The position numbers were made by a program, and so were the translations under genes. Below are positions 56,661 to 64,000 of a DNA stretch of 64,000 nt, piece by piece. Source of the DNA: Pseudomonas sp. WN033 (GTDB lineage Bacteria; Pseudomonadota; Gammaproteobacteria; Pseudomonadales; Pseudomonadaceae). The notes beneath the pieces are model-generated. The model had not been told where the DNA came from and ran no database searches. It saw only the letters and a program-made list of their open reading frames with translations. Every line of letters begins with the position of its first letter. Position 1 is the first letter of the stretch. The stretch is from NCBI GenBank assembly GCA_002287035.1, contig NSKG01000004.1, positions 389,540 to 453,539 of the forward strand, given 5' to 3'.

Positions 56661-58018
56661 CGTTCGCGTAGAGCCTCGGCGCGCGCCCTTAGTACCGGCT
56701 TGAGCAGATAGCTGAGAATGCTTTTCTGGCCGGTAATGATGTCCACGCTGGCGATCATTCCGGGAATGATCAATAGCGGGTGGTCGCTGTCGCCCAGGTA
56801 GTTGCGTTCGGTACGCAGGCGGATCAGGTAATAGCTTTCGCCCTGTTCATCGGTCACGGTGTCAGCGCTGATGTGCTCCAGTTCACCCTTGAGCCCGCCG
56901 TAGATGGTGAAGTCGTAGGCAGTAATCTTGATCATGGCTTCCTGGCCGGGATGCAGGAAAGCGATGTCCTGCGGACGAATCCTGGCCTCGAACAGCAGAC
57001 TGTCATCCAGCGGAATGATTTCCACCAGATCATCGCCAGGCTGGATGACCCCGCCCACGGTGTTGACCAGCAACTGCTGGACGATGCCATTGACCGGCGA
57101 GGTGACCAGAGTGCGGCGCACCCGGTCTTCCAGCGCCAGGCCCGAGGCCTGGGTCTTTTCCAGTTCGACCCGGGTTTGATTCAGCTCGCCCAATGCTTCA
57201 CTGCGGAACCGGTTGCGGGCTTCCTCGATTTTGCGTTCGACTTCCCGCAGGGCCGATTCGGCTCGGGGAATGGCCAGGGTGGTGCCGTCCAGGTTGCCCC
57301 GGGTTTCCACTTCGGCACGGCGCAGGCGCAACACTTCCACTTCGGAAATTGCGCCATCGGCCACCAGTGGCGCCGACATGTTGATTTCCTGGCGTAGCAG
57401 AGCCAGGCTGTTGCGGAACTGGCCCTGCTTGGAACGCAGCTCACTCAATTCCTGGGCGCGCTGGCGGCGCTGCTCCTCAAGAATGGCCAGTTCATCATTC
57501 AGGCGCCGTTGTCGGCTATCGTGCAGTGCCAGTTCGGCAGCGGCCAGCTCGGGTGCCTCTTTCAAGACATTCTCCGGCAATATCAGGTCTATACCCTCGG
57601 TTTCAGCGGTGAGCCTGGCCAGTTTGGCCTGCTTGCCCAGGCGTTCGGCCCGGGTTTCCTGCACGTTCGAGGCAAACCGGGTGTCGTCCAGCCGCAGCAA
57701 GGGGTCGCCACGGTTGATGATCTGGCCTTCACGGACCAGGATTTCAGCCACGATTCCGCCTTCCAGGTTCTGGATGCGCTGCAACTTTCCAGAGGGTATC
57801 GCCTTGCCTTGGCCGCGGGTCAGTTCTTCGACTTCGGCGAAGTGAGCCCAGGTCAGGCCGGTAACAATGAACGCGACCAGAGCCCAGAGCATCAGCCTCG
57901 CCGAGCGGGGCGAGTCTTCCAGAATGGCATGAGCCAAATCTGGCAGCGGGGCCTCGGTGATGGTCCTGGCTGCTGGCTTGGCGCTGGCTTTGCTGTTGTG
58001 TTCAGGGCCGGGCGACAT
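56657..58018 (-). CDS. lapC: Type I secretion membrane-fusion protein (LapC/HlyD type)
   Basis: Periplasmic adaptor linking the ABC transporter to the outer-membrane channel. The 453 residues have one N-terminal membrane helix (about 41-58), a lipoyl half with QNLEGGIVAEILVREGQ, a long coiled-coil hairpin (about 150-300) and the second lipoyl/beta-barrel part with the HlyD signature region PGQEAMIKITAYDFTIYGGL. It overlaps lapB by 17 bp. With lapB and lapE it would secrete the giant adhesin encoded divergently. Named lapC by similarity of layout. Confidence 0.9.
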   Translation of the reverse strand: MSPGPEHNSKASAKPAARTITEAPLPDLAHAILEDSPRSARLMLWALVAFIVTGLTWAHFAEVEELTRGQGKAIPSGKLQRIQNLEGGIVAEILVREGQIINRGDPLLRLDDTRFASNVQETRAERLGKQAKLARLTAETEGIDLILPENVLKEAPELAAAELALHDSRQRRLNDELAILEEQRRQRAQELSELRSKQGQFRNSLALLRQEINMSAPLVADGAISEVEVLRLRRAEVETRGNLDGTTLAIPRAESALREVERKIEEARNRFRSEALGELNQTRVELEKTQASGLALEDRVRRTLVTSPVNGIVQQLLVNTVGGVIQPGDDLVEIIPLDDSLLFEARIRPQDIAFLHPGQEAMIKITAYDFTIYGGLKGELEHISADTVTDEQGESYYLIRLRTERNYLGDSDHPLLIIPGMIASVDIITGQKSILSYLLKPVLRARAEALRER

Positions 58019-60191
58019 TGACTTGCCCCTTGCGCAAGGCTTCCAGGACCTGCTCCTTAGGTCCGTCGGCGACGATTTTGCCTGCGTCGATAACGATCAG
58101 GCGGCTGACAAGAGCCAGCATCGAGGCCCGATGGGTAACCAGAATCAGGGTTTTTTGTGCAATTACCTGAGCCAACTGACGCTTGAGGCGTTCCTCGCTG
58201 CTGTTATCCAGCGCGCTGGTGGGCTCATCGAGCAGCAGTATCGGTGGATCCAGCAGCAGGGCGCGGGCAACAGCCACCGCCTGGCGTTGGCCGCCGGAGA
58301 GGTTCTGGCCGCGTTCGCCAACCTCCAGGTTCAGACCTTGGGGGTGCTGGCGGGCAAACTCGCTTACCCCGGCCAGGTTGCAGACCAGTTGCAGGCGCTC
58401 GTCATCGACATAGCGGGCGCCCATGGTCAGGTTGTCGCGCAGGCTGCCGCTGAACAATTGAATATCCTGGGGTACGTAGCCGATATTGTGGCGCAGGTCG
58501 GCGACATCGAGCTGGTGAATGTCCAGACCGTCGATTAACAGATGGCCGCTGTCGGGTTGATAGAGATTGAGCAGCAGCTTTTCCAGGGTACTCTTGCCCG
58601 AGCCGCTGCGGCCGATGATGCCAACATGCTCGCCGGGCATGATCTTCAGGCTGATATGGTCCAGTGCCGGATACTGCTGCTGAGGGTAGGTGAAGCTCAG
58701 GTTACGGACCTCAATCGCACCGTGCAGGTTTTGCCGATGGGTTGGCAGGCTGTCGGCCTGGCGCTCCTGGGGCATGGTCATCATCTGGTCGGTGGTCGAG
58801 ACCGTCAGCTTGGCCTGCTGGTAACGGGTCAGCAAGCTGGCGATCTGCGACAGTGGTGCCAGTGCCCGGCTATTGAGCAGGTAGCAGGCGATCAGGCCAC
58901 CCATGCTCAGATTGCCCTGCATGATCAGGTAAACGCCGCCGACAATGACTGCTACCCCTGACAGTTGCTGAATGAACAGGGTGCCGTTGACGGCCAGAGT
59001 CGATAGCTTGCGGGCCTTCATTTCCAGCCGGCCTAGGCTGCCTATGGTGGTTTCCCATTGGCGCTGACGCTCGCTTTCGGCACCAGTCACCTTGATCAGG
59101 TCGATACCGCCTAGGGTTTCGATCAGCATGGCCTGGCGTTCGCTGGCCAATTGCAGGCTTTGCTGGATCGCGCGTGATAGCGGGCCCTGAATCAACCATC
59201 CCAGCAACAGGGTCAGGGGGAACGCCAGTAGCGGGATCAGTACCAGTGGGCCGCCGATCAGACCGATAACCAACAGGATCAGTAAGGCGAAGGGCAGGTC
59301 GATCAGGCTGGTCAGGGTCAGTGAGGTGAGAAAATCGCGCAGGCTCTGGAATTCGTGAATGTGTTGGGCAAAGCTGCCGACCCGCTCGGGGCGGGCCTTG
59401 AGGTTCATGCCGGTGATGCGTTCAAACAGGGTGGCGGACAGGATCAGGTCGGTTTTCTTGCCGGCCAGATCGAGGAAGTAGCTGCGCAGGGTACGCAGAA
59501 TCAGGTCGAACAGCAGCGCCAGGGAAATGCCGATGGCCAGGACCCAGAGGGTGGTTAGTGCCAGGTTTGGCACGACCCGGTCGTAGACGTTCATGACAAA
59601 CAGCGGGGTACTCAGGGCAATCAGGTTGATAAGGAAGCTGGCGACCATGGAGTCGGCATAGAGCCTGCGAGACAGACGCAGGGTATCGCGGAACCAGTGC
59701 CGGGTCCGGGGTATGGGTGAACTATGCGGCAGCTCCGAACGGTGCCGTGGTTGGGCGAAGAAGGCTTGTCCAGCATACAGCTTGGCCAGCCTGGCGCGTT
59801 CGATCTGCTTGGCGCCGCCGGCGGATTCGCCGGTCAGTATCCGAGCCTGGCTGGTATCGATCCAGGCTTCGAGAACCACATAGCGGCCATTGTTGAGAAA
59901 CAGCAGGGCCGGGAGCGTGATGTCGTCGATAGCTTCCAGCGAGCGGCTCAGAATGCGGCCTTGCAGGCCAGCACGTGCTGCCGCCCGGGGCAGTAGCTCG
60001 GGAACCAGACGCTGATCGAGTAAAGGCAAGCCAGCAGTCAACTGACCTTTACTGGTTTTGACCTGCAGGCAGTCACACAAGGCCAGCAGGGCATCCAGCA
60101 AAGGGTCATCAAAGCGCCCGCGAGGATCGTCGCGGGTGCCGGTTTTTGCCTCTTGGTCGGGGCCCGGCGGCCCCGACAATACGTCAGGCAT
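58002..60191 (-). CDS. lapB: Type I secretion ABC transporter (LapB type)
   Basis: Inner-membrane ABC exporter of 729 residues. An N-terminal C39-like domain (about 30-135) lacks the catalytic Cys motif, so it recognises but does not cleave substrate. Six membrane helices span about 185-450. The ATPase domain has Walker A GRSGSGKST, signature LSGGQRQ and Walker B ILLLDEPTSALD. ATG 60191 is preferred over TTG 60197. It overlaps lapC by 17 bp and starts 10 bp after lapE's stop. Confidence 0.94.
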   Translation of the reverse strand: MPDVLSGPPGPDQEAKTGTRDDPRGRFDDPLLDALLALCDCLQVKTSKGQLTAGLPLLDQRLVPELLPRAAARAGLQGRILSRSLEAIDDITLPALLFLNNGRYVVLEAWIDTSQARILTGESAGGAKQIERARLAKLYAGQAFFAQPRHRSELPHSSPIPRTRHWFRDTLRLSRRLYADSMVASFLINLIALSTPLFVMNVYDRVVPNLALTTLWVLAIGISLALLFDLILRTLRSYFLDLAGKKTDLILSATLFERITGMNLKARPERVGSFAQHIHEFQSLRDFLTSLTLTSLIDLPFALLILLVIGLIGGPLVLIPLLAFPLTLLLGWLIQGPLSRAIQQSLQLASERQAMLIETLGGIDLIKVTGAESERQRQWETTIGSLGRLEMKARKLSTLAVNGTLFIQQLSGVAVIVGGVYLIMQGNLSMGGLIACYLLNSRALAPLSQIASLLTRYQQAKLTVSTTDQMMTMPQERQADSLPTHRQNLHGAIEVRNLSFTYPQQQYPALDHISLKIMPGEHVGIIGRSGSGKSTLEKLLLNLYQPDSGHLLIDGLDIHQLDVADLRHNIGYVPQDIQLFSGSLRDNLTMGARYVDDERLQLVCNLAGVSEFARQHPQGLNLEVGERGQNLSGGQRQAVAVARALLLDPPILLLDEPTSALDNSSEERLKRQLAQVIAQKTLILVTHRASMLALVSRLIVIDAGKIVADGPKEQVLEALRKGQVNVARP

Positions 60192-60200
60192 GCTCAAGGC

Positions 60201-61553
60201 TTACTGTCCGGTGGGCAGGAGCGTGCTGTGCACCTCGGACAATGCCATTGCCTCGGCTGGCGCGACAATCGACTGGCTACGCAGCAGATCACCGGTTACC
60301 GCCAGGAGCCGGTATTGGGAGAAGTACTCGACAAAGCGGGTTTCGGTCAGGCGGCGCTGGGCTGTGAATAGCTCGTTTTCACTGTCGAGCAGGTCGAGCA
60401 GCGTACGTTCGCCAATGTTGAATTGCTGTCGATAGGCTTCACGGACCCTGACGCTGTAGTCGACATACTGCTGAGCGATCGGCACCTGCTGGCTTGCACT
60501 GTCCATGGCGTTCCAGGCCAGGCGCAGCTCCTCGGTCAGTTGTCGGTAGGCATTATTGCGGATCTCCAGCGCTTCGTTCATCTGGTGGGCGCTGGAGTGC
60601 ATGCGCGCCTGGTCGCGGCCGCCGCTGTAAAGGTTGTAGCGCATCCGTAGCATGGCCTGCCATTCGTTGTAATGGCCCGGGCTGCCGTCGAGGTTATTGT
60701 CGACGTTGCGCGACAGTTCCAGGTCAAAGCGCGGATAGAACGGAGCCTTGGCTCCTTCGTATTGCTTCTGGGCAGCCTGGTGATCGGCCTCGGCGACCTT
60801 GATCAGCGGGTTGTTGGTGATGTTGGCCAGTGCTGATTCCAGAGAGCCTGGCAGATGGTGGGCAATCGGACCAGGCAGGCTGAGATCGCCAGGAAGCTGA
60901 CTGACCACGCTGTAGTAGACCGCTTCGGCATCGATCAGGTTGGCTTGTTCGGTGACCAGATTGTTGCGGGCCAGTGCCAGGCGGGCTTCAGCTTGGTCAA
61001 AGTCAGCATTACGGCCAACTCCGCGCTCGCTGCGCAGGCGAATCTGGTCATGCACCCGCTGGTGGCTACTCAGGTTGTCTTCTGCCAGTCTGACCATTTC
61101 CCGGCGCATCAGCACTTCGTGATAGGCCTCTACGGTAGCCAGGGCAATCTGCTCAGCAGTGCTCAGCACGCGATAGGCTCTGGAGTTGACTGTGGCTTCG
61201 TTGCGCCGCACGTCATTGGGTGTAGCGAAGCCGTCGAACAGCATCTGCCCGAGCCGCACCTGCCCCTCTCCGCGGGTAAGGCGCTTCCAGTGATCTCCGC
61301 CTGCCCGCGTGGCGGGGCTGTCGGTACCTTCGCGGCCATAGCCGGCGCTCAGGTCGATGGTTGGTAGATAGCCGGCTCTGGCTCCCTTGAGATCCTCATT
61401 GGCCGCCAGCCGGCTGTTGGCGGTGGCCCGGATTTGCGGGTGGGTATCAAGAGCTGTCTGAATTGCTTGCGGCAGGGATTGCCCCTGAGCTGCAAGGCTG
61501 ACTGACAGTGCCAGCGGCATGATCAAGTATTGCCAGGTCGTGATCGTGCGCAT
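60201..61553 (-). CDS. lapE: TolC-family outer-membrane channel (LapE type)
   Basis: Outer-membrane efflux protein of 450 residues. Signal peptide near 1-25 (ALSVSLAAQGQS), then two repeated OEP halves rich in helices, including LLDSENELFTAQRRLTETRF, the conserved C-terminal repeat. ATG 61553 follows GGAGG. It is first in the minus-strand operon lapE-lapB-lapC. In P. fluorescens LapE is also the pore in which the adhesin stays anchored. Confidence 0.93.
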   Translation of the reverse strand: MRTITTWQYLIMPLALSVSLAAQGQSLPQAIQTALDTHPQIRATANSRLAANEDLKGARAGYLPTIDLSAGYGREGTDSPATRAGGDHWKRLTRGEGQVRLGQMLFDGFATPNDVRRNEATVNSRAYRVLSTAEQIALATVEAYHEVLMRREMVRLAEDNLSSHQRVHDQIRLRSERGVGRNADFDQAEARLALARNNLVTEQANLIDAEAVYYSVVSQLPGDLSLPGPIAHHLPGSLESALANITNNPLIKVAEADHQAAQKQYEGAKAPFYPRFDLELSRNVDNNLDGSPGHYNEWQAMLRMRYNLYSGGRDQARMHSSAHQMNEALEIRNNAYRQLTEELRLAWNAMDSASQQVPIAQQYVDYSVRVREAYRQQFNIGERTLLDLLDSENELFTAQRRLTETRFVEYFSQYRLLAVTGDLLRSQSIVAPAEAMALSEVHSTLLPTGQ

Positions 61554-61969
61554 AAATCCTCCGTTGAACGCCAGTTTTTGTTGTCTCCGTGCACTGCATG
61601 CCTCATGCGCCTATTCCCCAGTTTAGATGGGGTTGGTACTGGCACAACGCCTTTCAAGAGCATTCTGATATCAAAAGGAAGTGGCTAAGCGATCCCATAT
61701 TTCCAATGCATCTAATGCTTTTCGGGCACATGCCAGATCTGTGTAGTATATTTTTTGAGCAAAAGCCAATTATCTGGCATGAAGTTTGTTTTTGCTTGCC
61801 GATTGACGGTTTTGTGACGCTGCGCTGGCGTCATTAATTTGCCGCTGCTTTGAATGCTGGAAGGCTTTGCTGAACCCCAGGATTGGCTGTTCGGGAATGG
61901 AAACAGGTTGGCTCTCGACTCTTTGGTGAGCGGGAGCGTTGTCATCGGTTGAGAAAGGGAGTCATTCAC
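61554..61969. other. 416-bp divergent control region between lapE and the adhesin gene
   Basis: No gene is credible here. Visible structure: a 10-bp inverted repeat CATGCCAGAT (61729-61738) / ATCTGGCATG (61772-61781) flanking the AT-rich GTAGTATATTTTTT, and a dyad TGACGC-TGCGCTG-GCGTCA (61815-61833). GC content dips relative to both genes. These could be regulator sites (FleQ is known to control lap genes in Pseudomonas), but neither matches a consensus I can name. Confidence 0.55.
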
Positions 61970-64000
61970 ATGGCTGGCATCAATGCAGTGGTAATCAAGG
62001 TTATCGGTCAGGTATTCGCGGTTGGTCCTGGCGGGGAAAGACGCCTGCTGGTTGAGGGAGACCGGGTTATGGCCGGAGAAAGGGTGATCACTGGTGAGGC
62101 CGGTGGTGTTTCTCTGGCTCTGGATGACGGTCGAGAGCTTGATCTGGGCAGGGAGTCTTCGTTCCTGTTGAGTGATTCGCCTCCTGCGGCGGATGAGCCA
62201 ATGGATATCGAAGCCATTCAGCAGGCCATTGCGGCCGGTGCCGACCCGACCCTGCTATTTGAGGCTACCGCAGCTGGCCCGGGTGCTGGCGCAGCCGGTG
62301 GGGGTGAAGGTGGGGGGCACAGCTTTGTATTGCTTGACCGCCTGGATCTGCGGGTTAACCCGCAGGTAGGCTACGATACGGTCGGTCCCCAGTTTGCTAC
62401 GCTCGATATTCCCCAGGATGAAGATCTGTTCTTCGCGCTGGATGAGGAGTTACCGCCGCAAGAGCCGCCAGTGATCAGTATTCAGCCAATTGGTGGTGTC
62501 GATGCTTCGGTGACAGTGGAAGGCGGCGTGCTGGAGTTTCTGGTGACCTTGTCGGCTCCCAGCTCTGTACCCATTACCTTCACCTGGACCCTGAATTTTG
62601 GCACCGCCGAACTGGCTGATCTGCAAGCTGGGGTGCTACTGACCAATACGGTGACGATCCCTCCAGGGGTTACCAGTTATGTGATTTCGATTCCCACCTT
62701 TGATGACGATATCTATGAAGGTGGCCCAGGTACCTTTGAAGACCTGTTTATCACCATCAGCGACGTGGTTGCTGCAACTACCGGGCAAACCCAGGTTACC
62801 GGGCTGATCGAGGACAATGATCCGTTGCCGGTGGTCAACATCGTTGAAGTAGCCGAAGGCGTTGGTGCGGTAACCGTGGAAGGCGGCAATCTGGTGTTCC
62901 AGATCAGCCTCAGCGGCCCGTCCAGCGAACCGGTCGAGGTGTTCTGGGAGCTGGTGCTCGATGGCTCAGCCGAAGAAGCCGACCTGATCACCCCGGTGAC
63001 CTACAGCGGTTCGGTGATCATTCCTGCTGGTGAAACCAGCGCCCAAGTGGTGGTGCCGACCTTCGATGACGACATTTTCGAGGGCGGCCCTGGCACCTTC
63101 GAAGATCTGAGTTTCAACCTGACCGGGGTAACCGGTGCCGGGCTCGGCACGGTCTCCAGCGTCAGCGGTCAGATCGAAGACAACGAACAACTGCCGGTGG
63201 TCAACATCGTTGAAGTGGCCGAAGGCGTTGGCGCGGTGACGGTGGAAGGCGGCAATCTGGTGTTCCAGGTCAGCCTCAGCGGCCCGTCCAGCGAGCCGGT
63301 CGAGGTGTTCTGGGAGTTGGTGCTCGATGGCTCAGCCGAAGAAGCCGACCTGATCACCCCGGTGACCTACAGCGGTTCGGTGATCATCCCCGCCGGTGAG
63401 ACCAGTGCCCAGGTCATTGCCCCGACCTTCGATGACGACATTTTCGAGGGCGGCCCTGGCACCTTCGAGGATCTGAGCTTCAACCTGACCGGGGTGACCG
63501 GTGCCGGGCTCGGCACGGTCTCCAGCGTCAGTGGCCAGATTGAAGACAACGAGCAACTGCCGGTGGTCAACATCGTTGAAGTAGCCGAAGGCGTTGGTGC
63601 GGTAACCGTGGAAGGCGGCAATCTGGTGTTCCAGATCAGCCTCAGCGGCCCGTCCAGCGAACCGGTCGAGGTGTTCTGGGAGTTGGTGCTCGATGGCTCA
63701 GCCGAAGAAGCCGACCTGATCACCCCGGTGACCTACAGCGGTTCGGTGATCATTCCTGCTGGTGAAACCAGTGCCCAGGTCATTGTTCCGACCTTCGACG
63801 ACGATATCTATGAGGGCGGTCCTGGCACCTTCGAGGATCTGAGCTTCAACCTGACCGGGGTAACCGGTGCCGGACTCGGCACGGTCTCCAGCGTCAGTGG
63901 CCAGATTGAAGACAACGAACAACTGCCGGTGGTCAACATCGTTGAAGTAGCCGAAGGCGTTGGTGCGGTAACCGTGGAAGGCGGCAATCTGGTGTTCCAG
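61970..64000 (+). CDS. LapA-like giant adhesin, N-terminal part
   Basis: The frame is open for all 677 codons to the window edge, so the gene is truncated by the window. ATG 61970 follows AAGGGA. Residues 1-110 form a LapA-type retention module (INAVVIKVIGQVFAVGPGG; DPTLLFEATAAG). The TAAG at 100-103 is the sequence cut by the protease LapG between the two alanines. A Gly/Ala linker follows, then tandem Calx-beta/Ig-like repeats of 122 residues with the acidic PTFDDDIFEGGPGTFED motif. The retention module holds the adhesin in the LapE pore on the cell surface. lapD and lapG are not in the window. Confidence 0.92.
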   Translation, partial: MAGINAVVIKVIGQVFAVGPGGERRLLVEGDRVMAGERVITGEAGGVSLALDDGRELDLGRESSFLLSDSPPAADEPMDIEAIQQAIAAGADPTLLFEATAAGPGAGAAGGGEGGGHSFVLLDRLDLRVNPQVGYDTVGPQFATLDIPQDEDLFFALDEELPPQEPPVISIQPIGGVDASVTVEGGVLEFLVTLSAPSSVPITFTWTLNFGTAELADLQAGVLLTNTVTIPPGVTSYVISIPTFDDDIYEGGPGTFEDLFITISDVVAATTGQTQVTGLIEDNDPLPVVNIVEVAEGVGAVTVEGGNLVFQISLSGPSSEPVEVFWELVLDGSAEEADLITPVTYSGSVIIPAGETSAQVVVPTFDDDIFEGGPGTFEDLSFNLTGVTGAGLGTVSSVSGQIEDNEQLPVVNIVEVAEGVGAVTVEGGNLVFQVSLSGPSSEPVEVFWELVLDGSAEEADLITPVTYSGSVIIPAGETSAQVIAPTFDDDIFEGGPGTFEDLSFNLTGVTGAGLGTVSSVSGQIEDNEQLPVVNIVEVAEGVGAVTVEGGNLVFQISLSGPSSEPVEVFWELVLDGSAEEADLITPVTYSGSVIIPAGETSAQVIVPTFDDDIYEGGPGTFEDLSFNLTGVTGAGLGTVSSVSGQIEDNEQLPVVNIVEVAEGVGAVTVEGGNLVFQ
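62828..64000 (+). repeat. 366-bp tandem coding repeats of the adhesin
   Basis: Units begin at 62828, 63194, 63560 and 63926 (last one cut), each starting with CCGGTGGTCAACATCGTTGA. Copies are nearly identical at DNA level; copies 1, 3 and 4 share GTAGCCGAAGGC and CAGATCAGC-type variants while copy 2 has GTGGCC and CAGGTCAGC (the partial copy 4 ends before the second site). A more divergent related unit precedes them (about 62470-62827). Confidence 0.95.

Noticed and set aside
61589..61837. Plus-strand ORF of 82 codons in the lapE/adhesin gap
   Set aside because: No ribosome site, odd composition with many Trp, Met and His, and it lies over the AT-rich control region.
62828..64000. Regular repeats as a possible CRISPR array
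   Set aside because: The period is 366 bp, the units are in frame and encode Ig-like domains; there are no unique spacers or cas genes.

Overview
The window reads as a chromosomal segment of a motile gammaproteobacterium of the Pseudomonas type. Three things point there: the alaS-lysC-csrA(rsmA)-tRNA-Ser-tRNA-Arg order, the regulators AmrZ and MvaT (both known mainly from Pseudomonadaceae), and a flagellar cluster with sigma-54 and sigma-28 promoters. A complete sodium-pumping oxaloacetate decarboxylase (oadGAB) would fit a marine or halophilic lineage such as Halopseudomonas. That placement is inference, and no 16S gene is present to test it.

Layout. 1-10.2 kb: the end of a glutathione peroxidase gene, alaS, lysC (with a probable internal start for a beta subunit), csrA, two tRNAs, mgtE and oadGAB. 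10.3-14.9 kb: amrZ, tRNA-Arg(CCT), an MFS transporter, then flgA, flgM-flgN and flgZ on the minus strand. 15.0-27.9 kb: cheV-cheR and flgBCDE-flgFGHIJKL on the plus strand, with two sigma-54 promoters (before flgB and flgF) and a sigma-28 promoter before flgM. 27.9-31.7 kb: a copper operon copA-cueR-lysR. 31.7-37.8 kb: a tandem universal stress protein, a lipoprotein, a DUF4124 protein, a PilZ protein, sbcB, mvaT, purU, a CBS protein and a small acidic ORF. 37.8-41.5 kb: two chemoreceptors. 41.5-46.9 kb: a penicillin/AHL-acylase-type lipoprotein and ahpCF with an OxyR operator. 47.0-50.6 kb: ubiUVT and moaA behind a perfect ANR/FNR box. 50.6-54.3 kb: a zone with three copies of a palindromic MITE-like repeat and one further hairpin element, around a DMT permease, fumC and a DUF2059 gene. 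54.3-56.7 kb: bolA-like, trhO, a DsbA-like gene and a DUF6122 gene. 56.7-64 kb: a LapEBC-type type I secretion system divergent from a giant LapA-like adhesin gene that runs off the window.

The genes suggest a lifestyle of switching between swimming and attachment under cyclic-di-GMP control (flagellum, AmrZ, FlgZ, a second PilZ protein, Lap adhesin), with chemotaxis, low-oxygen metabolism (ubiUVT, ANR boxes), peroxide defence and copper export. Most of the window is ordinary, well-known chromosome. The least explained signals are the 50.6-54.3 kb repeat family, whose stems show compensatory changes between copies and one of which supplies the stop codon of fumC; the tandem U-U mismatch in tRNA-Arg(CCT); a LysR gene coupled to copA-cueR; and nearly identical 366-bp adhesin repeats. 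I did not find a clearly new multi-gene system.
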